The notes beneath the pieces are model-generated. The model saw nothing but the letters and a program-made list of their open reading frames with translations, was not told the DNA's origin and searched no databases. Shown piece after piece: positions 43,406 to 55,183 of a stretch of DNA of 64,000 nt (position 1 is the first letter of the stretch; each line of letters begins with the position of its first letter). Source of the DNA: Microbacterium sp. C7(2022) (GTDB taxonomy: Bacteria; Actinomycetota; Actinomycetes; Actinomycetales; Microbacteriaceae); NCBI RefSeq assembly GCF_028823665.1, contig NZ_JAPEHV010000002.1:372001-436000 (forward strand). Direction: 5' to 3'. Made by a program: the position numbers and the translations under genes.

Positions 43406-44419
43406 CTAGGCGCTGCCGCGCTCGATCAGTGTCGTCGGGAGCGTGATCGGGTCTGCCCGCTCGCCCGCAATCGTGGCGAGCAGCAACGACACCATTTCTG
43501 CACTGATCCGATCCCACGGCTGACGCATCGTGGTCAGTCCGGGCTCGTGCGTGGCGGCGAGGCCTGAGTCGTCAAACCCCGCAACGGCGATGTCTTCGGG
43601 AACGCGCAGCCCTGACTTGCGGATCGCGGCGATCGCGCCGGCGGCCATCAGGTCGCTGGCGGCGAAGACCGCGTCGATGTCATCGGCACGAGCCATCAGG
43701 CGCGCCATCGCAGCGGTACCCGACTCTTGGCTGTAGTCGCCTTCTTCGACCAGCGCCTCATCGAAGTCTTCCCCGAGGGCGTCGCGGTAGCCGACCAGCC
43801 GATATCTGCCGCCCGGGGTATCCCGCGGGCCCGCGATCATCGCGATGCGCCGATGTCCCTTGCCCCGGAGGAATTCCGTCATGGTGCGCGCCGAGCCCTC
43901 TTCATCGACAGAGACAGTGGGGACTTCGATGTCGTGACCGAGGGGAATGCCACAACTGACTGTCGGGACACCGGCCGTCACCAACTCCTCCAACAGGGGG
44001 TCAGCTTCGTGCGATGAGATGAGCATCACCCCGTCGACGTGGCCGCCTCGCACGAACTGGGCCACACTCGCTCGCTCCGTGGGCGTACCCGCCACGAGGA
44101 GCACAAGCGTCATCGATCGCTGCGCGAGCGCTTCTGCGGCGCCGCGAAGGAGAAGGGCGAACGTGGGATCGGCGAACAGCAGGTGCTGCGGCTCGGTCAG
44201 CAGGAACGCGACCGAGTTCGCACGCCCCGTGGCGAGGCTGCGCGCGTGGTGGTTCGCGGTGTAGCCCGTGCGGCGAATGGCATCCTCGACGGCTTCTCGC
44301 GCCTCGGCCGAGACCCAGTGGCCCCCGTTCATCACTCGCGACACCGTGCCATGCGAGACTCCGGCGGCAGCCGCCACATCGCGAATCGTCGGCTTGCGCC
44401 GCCCGGGAACACCTTCCAC
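43406..44419 (-). CDS. ganR: LacI-family transcriptional regulator of the galactan locus
   Basis: 337 residues. N-terminal LacI helix-turn-helix TIRDVAAAAGVSHGTVSRVM (about residues 10-30), hinge helix, then a periplasmic-binding-protein-like sensor domain (VSCGIPLGHDIEVPTVSVDE; IAVAGFDDSGLAATHEPGLT). It is divergent from the GH42 gene, and two 16-bp palindromes lie between them, so repression relieved by a galactan breakdown product is the likely mode. The symbol is by analogy with Bacillus GanR. A TAGAGT -10 box at 44428-44433 would give a 2-nt leader. Confidence 0.9.
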   Translation of the reverse strand: MEGVPGRRKPTIRDVAAAAGVSHGTVSRVMNGGHWVSAEAREAVEDAIRRTGYTANHHARSLATGRANSVAFLLTEPQHLLFADPTFALLLRGAAEALAQRSMTLVLLVAGTPTERASVAQFVRGGHVDGVMLISSHEADPLLEELVTAGVPTVSCGIPLGHDIEVPTVSVDEEGSARTMTEFLRGKGHRRIAMIAGPRDTPGGRYRLVGYRDALGEDFDEALVEEGDYSQESGTAAMARLMARADDIDAVFAASDLMAAGAIAAIRKSGLRVPEDIAVAGFDDSGLAATHEPGLTTMRQPWDRISAEMVSLLLATIAGERADPITLPTTLIERGSA

Positions 44420-44472
44420 GTCGAGTGACTCTACCGGGTCGGCTGCCGTTCTCGATGTCCCCTGTGAGTAAT

Positions 44473-44488
44473 CTGTAACCGGTCACAG
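44473..44488. promoter_or_regulatory. operator O1 of the galactan regulator
   Basis: CTGTAACCGGTCACAG, one base away from a perfect palindrome. It sits on the regulator side of the divergent gap, about 55 bp from the regulator start, so it may serve autorepression and looping with O2, whose centre is 69 bp away. A weaker half-related sequence, GATAACGGTTACC, follows at 44492. Confidence 0.7.
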
Positions 44489-44541
44489 TTCGATAACGGT
44501 TACCGAATGCCACAGTGAATGCACCTCTTTTCTGAGTCATA

Positions 44542-44557
44542 CTGTGACCGGTCACAG
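44542..44557. promoter_or_regulatory. operator O2 of the galactan regulator
   Basis: CTGTGACCGGTCACAG, a perfect 16-bp palindrome with the central CCGG usual for LacI-family sites, 40 bp before the GH42 start. A possible -10 box TACTGT at 44540-44545 overlaps it, so bound repressor would block polymerase. Confidence 0.75.
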
Positions 44558-44597
44558 AGTGATTGTGGCCCCGAACCACCGACTCGAAGGAGCGTCA

Positions 44598-46634
44598 ATG
44601 CCCTCGCCGTACTCCTGGCCAGCGATCTCGAAGATCGCCTACGGAGGCGACTACTCGCCCGAGCAGTGGCCCCGCGAGGTGTGGCGGGAGGACGTCGCCC
44701 TCATGCGCGAGGCCGGTGTCAACATGGTGAGCGTCGGCATTTTCTCGTGGGCGTTGATCGAGACCGCCGAGGGTGTGTTCGACTTCTCGTGGCTCGACGA
44801 GCTGCTCGACCTGCTGCACGAGAACGGCATTGCTGCAGACCTCGGCACGCCGACAGCGTCTCCTCCGGCCTGGTTCTTCGCGAAGTATCCCGAAGCGCGC
44901 GTGATCACTCGCGACGGCGTAACCATGGGATTCGGCGCCCGAGGCATGGCTTCCCCGTCCTCTCCCGCCTACCGCGAGGCGATCGTCCGCTACGCCTCCC
45001 GGCTTGCCGAACGATACGCGTCGCACCCGGCCGTCGTGATGTGGCATGTCCACAACGAGTACGGAGTTCCGGTCGGCGAGGACTACTCCCCTCAGTCGGT
45101 CCGCGCATGGCGCGAATGGCTCAAGAACCGGTACAGCACCCTCGACGGGCTCAACGCGGCCTGGGGAACCGCCTTCTGGGGTCAGCATTACACCGACTGG
45201 GAGCACGTCGGCGCCCCCGCCGCCGCGCCCAGCGTCGTCAACCCCGCACAGCGACTCGACTTCGCCCGGTTCACCGACCACCAGTTGCGCGAGTGCTTCA
45301 CGCTCGAACGAGACGCGATCCGCGCGCACGGCGACCAGCCGATCACTACGAACTTCATGGCCAATCAGAGTTGGACGACCGACCTCTGGGCATGGGCAGA
45401 GTTGGTCGACATCGTCTCAGACGACCACTACCTGTGGGCCGCCGATCCCGAGGGCGAAATCGGCCTGGCCATCGCCGCCGATCTGACGCGCTCGGTGGGC
45501 CGGAACAAGCCGTGGATCCTCATGGAGCACTCCACGTCTGCCGTCAACTGGCAACCGAGAAACATCGCCAAGCGGCCCGGCGAAATGGCACGCAACTCGC
45601 TCGCACACGTCGGGCGCGGTGCCGATGCCGTGCTGTTCTTCCAGTGGCGCGCCTCCCGCTCGGGAGCGGAGAAGTTCCACTCGGCGATGCTCCCTCACGC
45701 AGGCACGTCGTCGCGGGTGTGGAAAGAAGTCGTGCAGCTCGGTGGCGCGCTGGAAAAGATCGACGCTATTCGCGGCTCCCGCGTGCAGGCCGACGTCGCA
45801 ATTCTCTGGGATTTCGAGTCTTTCTGGGCGCAGGACCTCGAATGGCGCCCGTCCGAAGACATCACGCACGCCGAGCGGATCCGCGCCTTCTATGAGCGAC
45901 TGTGGCGCGACAACATCACGATTGATTTCGCTCTCCCCGGGCACGACCTGTCGGCCTACAAGCTGGTGATCGCTCCTGCCCAGTACCTGCTCACCGCCGC
46001 CGACGCCGCAAACCTCACGCGTTTCGTCGAGAACGGCGGAACATTGCTCGTGTCGTTCTTCTCGGCCATCGTCGATGAAAATGACGCGGTACACCCGGGC
46101 GGGTACGGTGCGCCATTGAAGGACGCGCTCGGCGTCACGGTGGACGAGTTCCTCCCGCTCCGCGAGGGCGAGAAGTCCACGGTGACATGGCATGACGGAT
46201 CCTCGCTCCGCGCGGACGCGTGGCACGAAGACCTGAGTCTCACGACCGCCCAATCGGTCGCAACGTACGTCGATGGCCCGGGTGCGCTCGGCGGCGCACG
46301 ACCCGCGATTACGCGCAACACGTACGGCGCGGGCACGGGGTGGTACCTCAGCACGCGGCTGGACGCAGACAGCCTTGCCACCGTGATGGCCGATGTGTAT
46401 CGGGATGCCGGTGTCGTGGCATCCGATCTACCCTCGGGCCTCGAGGTGATTACCCGCCACGGCGACGATGCGCGCTACACGGTGGCGATCAACCACCGCG
46501 ACGACAACGCACAGCTTCCCGCCTCGGGAATAGAACTTCTCACCGGCGAGACGATCGCGGAGACCCTGACGGTTCTCCCCGGTGGTGTCGCCGTGGTGCG
46601 CAGCCCGCACACCGCAGAAGGAGGTGGTCGCTGA
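44598..46634 (+). CDS. ganA: GH42 beta-galactosidase
   Basis: 678 residues, no signal peptide, so cytoplasmic. Removes galactose from imported beta-galacto-oligosaccharides. GH42 features: N-terminal YGGDYSPEQWPREVWREDV, acid/base Glu154 in MWHVHNEYGVP, nucleophile Glu310 in KPWILMEHSTSAVNWQ, then the trimerisation domain (VAILWDFESFWAQDLEW; GGTLLVSFFSAIVDEND) and a small C-terminal beta domain. The ATG at 44598 has GAAGGAG at 5 nt; longer upstream frames run through the operators and are not used. First gene of the galactan unit. Confidence 0.96.
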   Translation: MPSPYSWPAISKIAYGGDYSPEQWPREVWREDVALMREAGVNMVSVGIFSWALIETAEGVFDFSWLDELLDLLHENGIAADLGTPTASPPAWFFAKYPEARVITRDGVTMGFGARGMASPSSPAYREAIVRYASRLAERYASHPAVVMWHVHNEYGVPVGEDYSPQSVRAWREWLKNRYSTLDGLNAAWGTAFWGQHYTDWEHVGAPAAAPSVVNPAQRLDFARFTDHQLRECFTLERDAIRAHGDQPITTNFMANQSWTTDLWAWAELVDIVSDDHYLWAADPEGEIGLAIAADLTRSVGRNKPWILMEHSTSAVNWQPRNIAKRPGEMARNSLAHVGRGADAVLFFQWRASRSGAEKFHSAMLPHAGTSSRVWKEVVQLGGALEKIDAIRGSRVQADVAILWDFESFWAQDLEWRPSEDITHAERIRAFYERLWRDNITIDFALPGHDLSAYKLVIAPAQYLLTAADAANLTRFVENGGTLLVSFFSAIVDENDAVHPGGYGAPLKDALGVTVDEFLPLREGEKSTVTWHDGSSLRADAWHEDLSLTTAQSVATYVDGPGALGGARPAITRNTYGAGTGWYLSTRLDADSLATVMADVYRDAGVVASDLPSGLEVITRHGDDARYTVAINHRDDNAQLPASGIELLTGETIAETLTVLPGGVAVVRSPHTAEGGGR

Positions 46635-46785
46635 CCGCCGCTTGTGCCCGGGGCTAGGCCGCGGGTTCACACCTCACTACCCTGTGATCAGGCGCGTTGC
46701 CTGGTCGAACTCCCCTCCGGTCCCATCGCCGTGACCTCGACTCAGAGGCCTCATCGAAGAGACCACACTCTGAAAGGAAAACGAC

Positions 46786-48018
46786 ATGCGTAAGAAAATC
46801 GCATTCGGCGCCATCGCCCTGGCGAGCGCCGTCGCCCTCGCCGGCTGCAGCGGCGGCGAGAGCACCGAACCGACCGAGGCCGCTCCCATCGACGGCAGCG
46901 GCCAGGAACTGACCATCTGGGTCGACGCCAACCGCAAGCCCGCCGTCGAAGCCGCCGCGGCCACCTTCGAAGACGAGACCGGTGCCACGATCACTCTCGT
47001 TGAGAAGAACTTCGAAGACATCCGCGCGGACTTCCTCGCACAGGTCCCGACCGGCGAGGGTCCCGACATCACTGTCGGCGCCCACGACTGGCTGGGCGCG
47101 CTCGTCGCCGGCGGCGTGGTGAACACCGTCGACCTCGGCGACAAGGCCAGCGAGTTCGAACAGGTGGCCCTCGACGCCATGACCTACGACGGCCAGCTCT
47201 ACGCCCTGCCCTACTCGCTCGAGACCGTCGCACTGATCCAGAATGTCGACCTGGTCGGCGAGGACGCCCCCGCCACGTGGGACGACATGATCCAGGCGGG
47301 TCTGGACTCGGGTGCCGAGCGCCCCGTCGTGATCAACACCGCCGGCCAAACCGGTGACGGCTACACCATGTACGGTCTGCAGACCTCGTTCGGCGCGCCT
47401 GTCTTCGTGCAGGATGCTTCGGGCTCGTACACCAACGAGATCGGCATGGGCGGCGAAGCAGGCGATGCCTTCGCCACGTGGCTCGGCGAGAACGGCGAGT
47501 CGGGTACCGGCTACATCTCGACCACGATCGACTACGACACCAACAACGAGCTGTTCAACTCCGGTCAGGCCGCCTACACGATCCAGGGCCCGTGGGCGAT
47601 CGCGTCATTCCCCGACGTGAACGTCAAGGTCAACCCGATCCCGTCGGCCGGCGGCGAGCCCGCTGCACCTTTCGTGGGCGTGCAGGGCTTCTACCTCAGC
47701 TCGCAGAGCGAGAACACGCTTCTGGCCAACGAGTTCCTCGTGAACTACATCGGCACCGAGGAAGCACAGCAGGCTCTGTACGACCAGGACCCGCGCATCC
47801 CCGCGTGGTCCACGGTCGCTGAGAAGGCTGCGTCCGACCCGATCACGGCCGGATTCCTCGCATCGTCGCAGAACGGTGTCCCGATGCCCAGCATCCCTGA
47901 GATGGGTTCGGTGTGGGACTACTGGAACGCCGCCGAGGTGCAGATCATCACCGGTGCTGACCCCGTGTCGACGTGGAACACCATGATCGACGACCTCACC
48001 GCAGCCCTCAACGGCTGA
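46786..48018 (+). CDS. ganS: galacto-oligosaccharide ABC transporter substrate-binding lipoprotein
   Basis: 410 residues. Signal peptide with lipobox LAGC and lipidated Cys21, then a MalE-type fold: ELTIWVDANRKPAVEAAAATFEDETG, YDGQLYALPYSLETVALIQN, AAYTIQGPWAIASFP, FVGVQGFYLSSQSEN. Its place between a GH42 and two MalFG-type permeases with a GH53 next suggests it binds beta-1,4-galacto-oligosaccharides outside the cell; the substrate is inferred from context only. AAAGGAAA lies 5 nt before the ATG. A 151-bp gap to the GH42 gene shows no clear terminator or operator. Confidence 0.9.
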   Translation: MRKKIAFGAIALASAVALAGCSGGESTEPTEAAPIDGSGQELTIWVDANRKPAVEAAAATFEDETGATITLVEKNFEDIRADFLAQVPTGEGPDITVGAHDWLGALVAGGVVNTVDLGDKASEFEQVALDAMTYDGQLYALPYSLETVALIQNVDLVGEDAPATWDDMIQAGLDSGAERPVVINTAGQTGDGYTMYGLQTSFGAPVFVQDASGSYTNEIGMGGEAGDAFATWLGENGESGTGYISTTIDYDTNNELFNSGQAAYTIQGPWAIASFPDVNVKVNPIPSAGGEPAAPFVGVQGFYLSSQSENTLLANEFLVNYIGTEEAQQALYDQDPRIPAWSTVAEKAASDPITAGFLASSQNGVPMPSIPEMGSVWDYWNAAEVQIITGADPVSTWNTMIDDLTAALNG

Positions 48019-48113
48019 CACTCTCGTGCGGGCGGGCGCTTCACGGCCCCGCCCGCACGACACCACGTCCCGCACACACCTGCCCATAACTCCACGGGCG
48101 ACGAAGGAACCAC

Positions 48114-49730
48114 ATGTCTGCGAACCTCGATACCGCCGAGACACCGCCACCCGCGGCGAATGGAGGCCGCGCCCCGCGCGAGTCACACGCACGCCGGTGG
48201 AGCGGCCGCGGATGGGGCTTCATCGTCAAGCTGATCCTGATGGCGCTTGTCAACGCCTTCGGAATCATGGTGATCCTCTCCGCGTGGCGGGCCGAATCGT
48301 GGCTCATCTTCGGCGGGATGATCGTCTTGGTCATCGCGGCCGACATCGTCTACTTCTCGCGGCGCGCGCTGCCGATGAAGTACCTTCTCCCGGGTCTGAT
48401 CTTCCTTTTCACCTTCCAGATCTTCATCTTCGGCTACACCGCGTACATCGCCTTTACGAACTACGGCACCGGTCACGCCGGAACGCAGGAACAAGCCGTC
48501 GAAGCCGCACTCATCCAGGGTGAGCGGCGCGTCGAGGGCTCCCCCACGTATCCCCTCACTGTCGTCGAGCGCATCGGCGAGCTCGGCTTCGCCATCAACG
48601 ATGAGGGCACCGTGATGGTCGGCTCGGAGATCGAGCCGCTGTCGGAAGCGGGCCAGGTCTCGGCGGGGGCCCCGACCGAAGTCGCGGGCTGGCAGATCGT
48701 CGATCGCGCTCGCCTGCTGTCGGATCAAGAACTCCAGCAAGCCGTGATCGATCTGCGGGTGCCCGTCTCGGACGACCCGAACGACGGCTCGATCCGCACG
48801 CGCGATGGCAGCAGCGGCGCCATCTACACCTCCACGCTCGTGTGGGACGAAACCAACCAAACCATCACCGATACGACCACCGGCACCGTGTATGAGGCGA
48901 CCGACCAGGGCACATTTACCGCCGCCGACGGCAGCAGTCTTCCCGCCGGGTGGTACGTGAATGTCGGGTTCGCGAACTTCCTCGAGATCTTCACCAATCC
49001 CGACCTCGCCGAGCCGTTGCTCATCGTCGCGGGGTGGACTTTCACGTTCGCGATCCTGTCGGTACTAATCCCGTTCGGCCTGGGCTTGCTCTTCGCGATG
49101 ATCTACAACGATCCGCGCGTCCGCGCCCGCAAGACCCTCCGCACGCTGTTCATCCTCCCGTACGCCTTCCCTGTCTTCCTGTCGGCGCTCGTCTTCCGCG
49201 GCATGTTCAACGCCGAGTTCGGTGTGATCAACGACCTGTTCTTCTTCGGCGCCAACATCAACTGGCTGGGTGACCCGTGGCTCGCGCGTCTGTCATTGCT
49301 GTGGGTCAACATCTGGCTGAGCTACCCCTACTGGTTCTTGGTGTGCACGGGAGCCTTGCAGTCGATTCCCTCCGATGCTCTCGAGGCGGCCGAGATTGAT
49401 GGTGCGAGCAGGTTCCGTCGCTTCCGATCGATCGTGCTGCCGCTCCTGCTCGTGTCCACCGCGCCCCTGGCGATCTCTTCGTTCGCCGTCGGGTTCAATA
49501 ACTTCACGATCATCTACCTGTTCAACAACGGCGGACCGGCGATCCCCGGCGCCCCGTACGCGCTCGGGTACACCGACATCCTGATTTCGGCGATCTACGA
49601 CATCTCCGGGGTGTCCGGCGGCGCCGCCGACTTCGGACTAGCCAGCGCCCTGGCCATCATCGTGTTCATCATCGTCGGCATCATCGCGGCGATCTCGTTC
49701 CGCCAGACCCGCCGACTCGAGGAGTTCTAG
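48114..49730 (+). CDS. ganP: MalF-type sugar ABC transporter permease
   Basis: 538 residues. Membrane spans lie at about 35-55, 60-80, 95-120 and in the C-terminal half. A large extracytoplasmic region of roughly 150 residues lies between spans three and four (from about 125 to 285), as in MalF. The coupling loop is ALEAAEIDGASRFRRFRSIVLPLLL. Longer than Bacillus GanP (about 418 residues), mainly through this loop and an N-terminal Pro-rich tail. Stop and next start are 2 bp apart. Confidence 0.92.
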   Translation: MSANLDTAETPPPAANGGRAPRESHARRWSGRGWGFIVKLILMALVNAFGIMVILSAWRAESWLIFGGMIVLVIAADIVYFSRRALPMKYLLPGLIFLFTFQIFIFGYTAYIAFTNYGTGHAGTQEQAVEAALIQGERRVEGSPTYPLTVVERIGELGFAINDEGTVMVGSEIEPLSEAGQVSAGAPTEVAGWQIVDRARLLSDQELQQAVIDLRVPVSDDPNDGSIRTRDGSSGAIYTSTLVWDETNQTITDTTTGTVYEATDQGTFTAADGSSLPAGWYVNVGFANFLEIFTNPDLAEPLLIVAGWTFTFAILSVLIPFGLGLLFAMIYNDPRVRARKTLRTLFILPYAFPVFLSALVFRGMFNAEFGVINDLFFFGANINWLGDPWLARLSLLWVNIWLSYPYWFLVCTGALQSIPSDALEAAEIDGASRFRRFRSIVLPLLLVSTAPLAISSFAVGFNNFTIIYLFNNGGPAIPGAPYALGYTDILISAIYDISGVSGGAADFGLASALAIIVFIIVGIIAAISFRQTRRLEEF

Positions 49731-49732
49731 AG

Positions 49733-50665
49733 ATGACCGAGCAGACCGCACCCACGCTCACCCGCGGCGGCACCGGCGCCGGCGGCCCGAACGAGACCAC
49801 CCCTGACCGCACGCGCGCGCGTCGACGCCGCTGGTGGCTCGAAGTCGGGTGGAAGTACATCGTCGCGGTGGCGATCATCATCTACGCCGCTTTCCCGCTC
49901 ATCTACACCTTGTCGGCCGCGCTCAACCCGCGCGGCAGCCTGTCCGCAGCGACCGGCCTGTTCTCCGACATCACGTTCAGCAACTTCGCCGCGCTTTCGA
50001 GCACCGCCTACTGGACGTGGATGGGCAACTCGCTCGTGATCTCAATCGCCACCTCGGTGGGCGCCGTGATCATGGGCGCGTGCGCCGCATACGCGTTTTC
50101 GCGCTTCCGATTCTCGGGGCGCCGGGCGAGCCTCACGGGCCTGCTCATCATCCAGATGTTCCCGCAGGCGCTCGCCTTCGTAGCGATCTTCCTGATGCTC
50201 CTCGCCCTGGGCGAAGTGGTGCCGGCGCTCGGCTTCAACTCGAAGATCGGGCTCATCTGCATCTACTTCGGCGGAGTCCTTGGCGCGAACACATTCCTGC
50301 TCTACGGATTCTTCAACACGATTCCCATCGAGATCGATGAGTCGGCGAAGATCGACGGCGCTTCGCACGCTCAGATCTTCTGGCGTCTGATCATGCCGTT
50401 GGTCACCCCGATCCTCGCTGTCGTGGCACTCCTGTCGTTCATCGCCACCTACTCCGAGTTCCTCATCGCCCGCATTGTGATGACCAGCGAAGACAACTGG
50501 ACGCTCGCGGTGGGCATGTACGGCTGGGTCTCGAACCAGCTGCAGTCCAACTGGGGCTTGTTCACCGCCGGGGCCGTGCTGGGCGCCATCCCCATCCTCA
50601 TCCTCACCCTGACGCTTCAGCGATACATCGTCGGAGGCCTCACGAGCGGCGCCGTCAAGGGCTGA
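49733..50665 (+). CDS. ganQ: MalG-type sugar ABC transporter permease
   Basis: 310 residues, six predicted spans. Coupling loop EIDESAKIDGASHAQIFWRLIMPLVTP. N-terminal 40 residues are polar and Arg-rich. Forms the channel with the MalF-type partner. No ATPase gene lies in this locus, so a shared MsmX/UgpC-type ATPase encoded elsewhere must drive it (known for several sugar importers of this class). Confidence 0.93.
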   Translation: MTEQTAPTLTRGGTGAGGPNETTPDRTRARRRRWWLEVGWKYIVAVAIIIYAAFPLIYTLSAALNPRGSLSAATGLFSDITFSNFAALSSTAYWTWMGNSLVISIATSVGAVIMGACAAYAFSRFRFSGRRASLTGLLIIQMFPQALAFVAIFLMLLALGEVVPALGFNSKIGLICIYFGGVLGANTFLLYGFFNTIPIEIDESAKIDGASHAQIFWRLIMPLVTPILAVVALLSFIATYSEFLIARIVMTSEDNWTLAVGMYGWVSNQLQSNWGLFTAGAVLGAIPILILTLTLQRYIVGGLTSGAVKG

Positions 50666-50709
50666 TCCGCCACATCCTTTCCCCCCTTCCCTATCCCCAT
50701 CAACGCTGA

Positions 50710-54321
<3,612 letters not shown>

Positions 54322-54324
54322 GCC

Positions 54325-55161
54325 CTACCCCGCTGTATCAGGCTTCCCTCGCGCGGCGAGGGAAGCCTGATACAGCTCCCGCGACGAATGCCCTGTCTGG
54401 GCTGACACCTCGCCGGCGGCATCCTTCAAGCGCGCGCCGGCAGTGACCAACGCCCCGACCTGCGCAACCGCGGTGTCGAAGTCGATGCTCTGCTGCGGGG
54501 CGCCCTCGACAACAATCACCAACTCGCCGCGGACTCCTTCCGCCGCCCATTCCGCGAGCGCAGCGAGACCGCCCCTCACTGTCTCTTCGTGCAGCTTGGT
54601 CAGTTCGCGACAGACGGCGGCTCTGCGGTCGGCTCCGAACACGTGAGCCATGTCCTGCAGGGTCGCCGCCACGCGCGAGGGGGCGTCGAAGAAGACCATG
54701 GTGCGGGGTTCGTTCGTGAGGGCTCCGAAGGCGCTGCGCCGCTCTCCTTGTTTGCGGGGGACGAACCCCTCGAAGGTGAACCGGTCGGTGGGTAGACCCG
54801 ACACGGCGAGCGCGGTGAGCACTGCGCTCGGGCCGGGGAGCGCGGTGACCGCCACCCCCGCCTCCACGGCTGCCGCAACCAGTCCGTAGCCGGGGTCGCT
54901 GACGGTGGGCATGCCCGCATCACTCAGCACCAAGACGTCCTGCTCGCGCGCAAGGTCGACGATCTCGCCCGCCTTCGCCTTCTCGTTGTGATCGTGCAAT
55001 GCGATCAGGCGCGGACGATGAGAGATGCCGAGAGCCGCCAACAGTCTCTGGGTGGTCCGGGTGTCTTCCGCCGCGATGACGCTCGCGTTCTCCAAGGCCT
55101 CGACGAGGCGACGCGTCGCATCGCCGAGGTTTCCGATCGGGGTCGCCGCGAGGATGATCAC
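54325..55161 (-). CDS. rsmI: 16S rRNA (cytidine(1402)-2'-O)-methyltransferase
   Basis: 278 residues, tetrapyrrole-methylase-like fold. Methylates the ribose of C1402 with SAM. Motifs: IILAATPIGNLGDATRRLVEAL, AAEDTRTTQRLLAALGI, VLVLSDAGMPTVSDPGYGLV, LPGPSAVLTALAVSGLP and FEGFVPRKQGER. The last 15 or so codons are one arm plus loop of a 21-bp hairpin shared with the galactanase terminator. The GTG start is leaderless in register and only 22 bp from the divergent mannosyltransferase. Confidence 0.96.
   Translation of the reverse strand: MIILAATPIGNLGDATRRLVEALENASVIAAEDTRTTQRLLAALGISHRPRLIALHDHNEKAKAGEIVDLAREQDVLVLSDAGMPTVSDPGYGLVAAAVEAGVAVTALPGPSAVLTALAVSGLPTDRFTFEGFVPRKQGERRSAFGALTNEPRTMVFFDAPSRVAATLQDMAHVFGADRRAAVCRELTKLHEETVRGGLAALAEWAAEGVRGELVIVVEGAPQQSIDFDTAVAQVGALVTAGARLKDAAGEVSAQTGHSSRELYQASLAARGKPDTAG
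54332..54376. terminator. bidirectional hairpin overlapping the 3' end of rsmI
   Basis: Perfect 21-bp inverted repeat (54332-54352 and 54356-54376) with a GCG loop, 10 bp after the galactanase stop and wholly within the rsmI coding end. It should stop transcripts from both sides. Confidence 0.75.
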
Positions 55162-55167
55162 TCCCCC

Positions 55168-55177
55168 ACCCTAAACT
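55168..55177. promoter_or_regulatory. overlapping divergent -10 boxes of rsmI and the mannosyltransferase gene
   Basis: Minus-strand TAGGGT (55173-55168) ends 7 nt before the rsmI GTG. Plus-strand TAAACT (55172-55177) ends 7 nt before the mannosyltransferase GTG. The two share the TA at 55172-55173, so both polymerases cannot bind at once. Confidence 0.6.
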
Positions 55178-55183
55178 TGGGCC

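Noticed and set aside
44519..45895. 458-residue open frame overlapping the GH42 gene in another frame
   Set aside because: Arg-rich, no motif, runs through the operator region; GH42 has catalytic residues and a proper RBS.
46635..46785. Another copy of the galactan operator before the binding-protein gene
   Set aside because: CCTGTGATCAGG and neighbouring bases resemble half of the motif, but there is no CCGG-centred palindrome.
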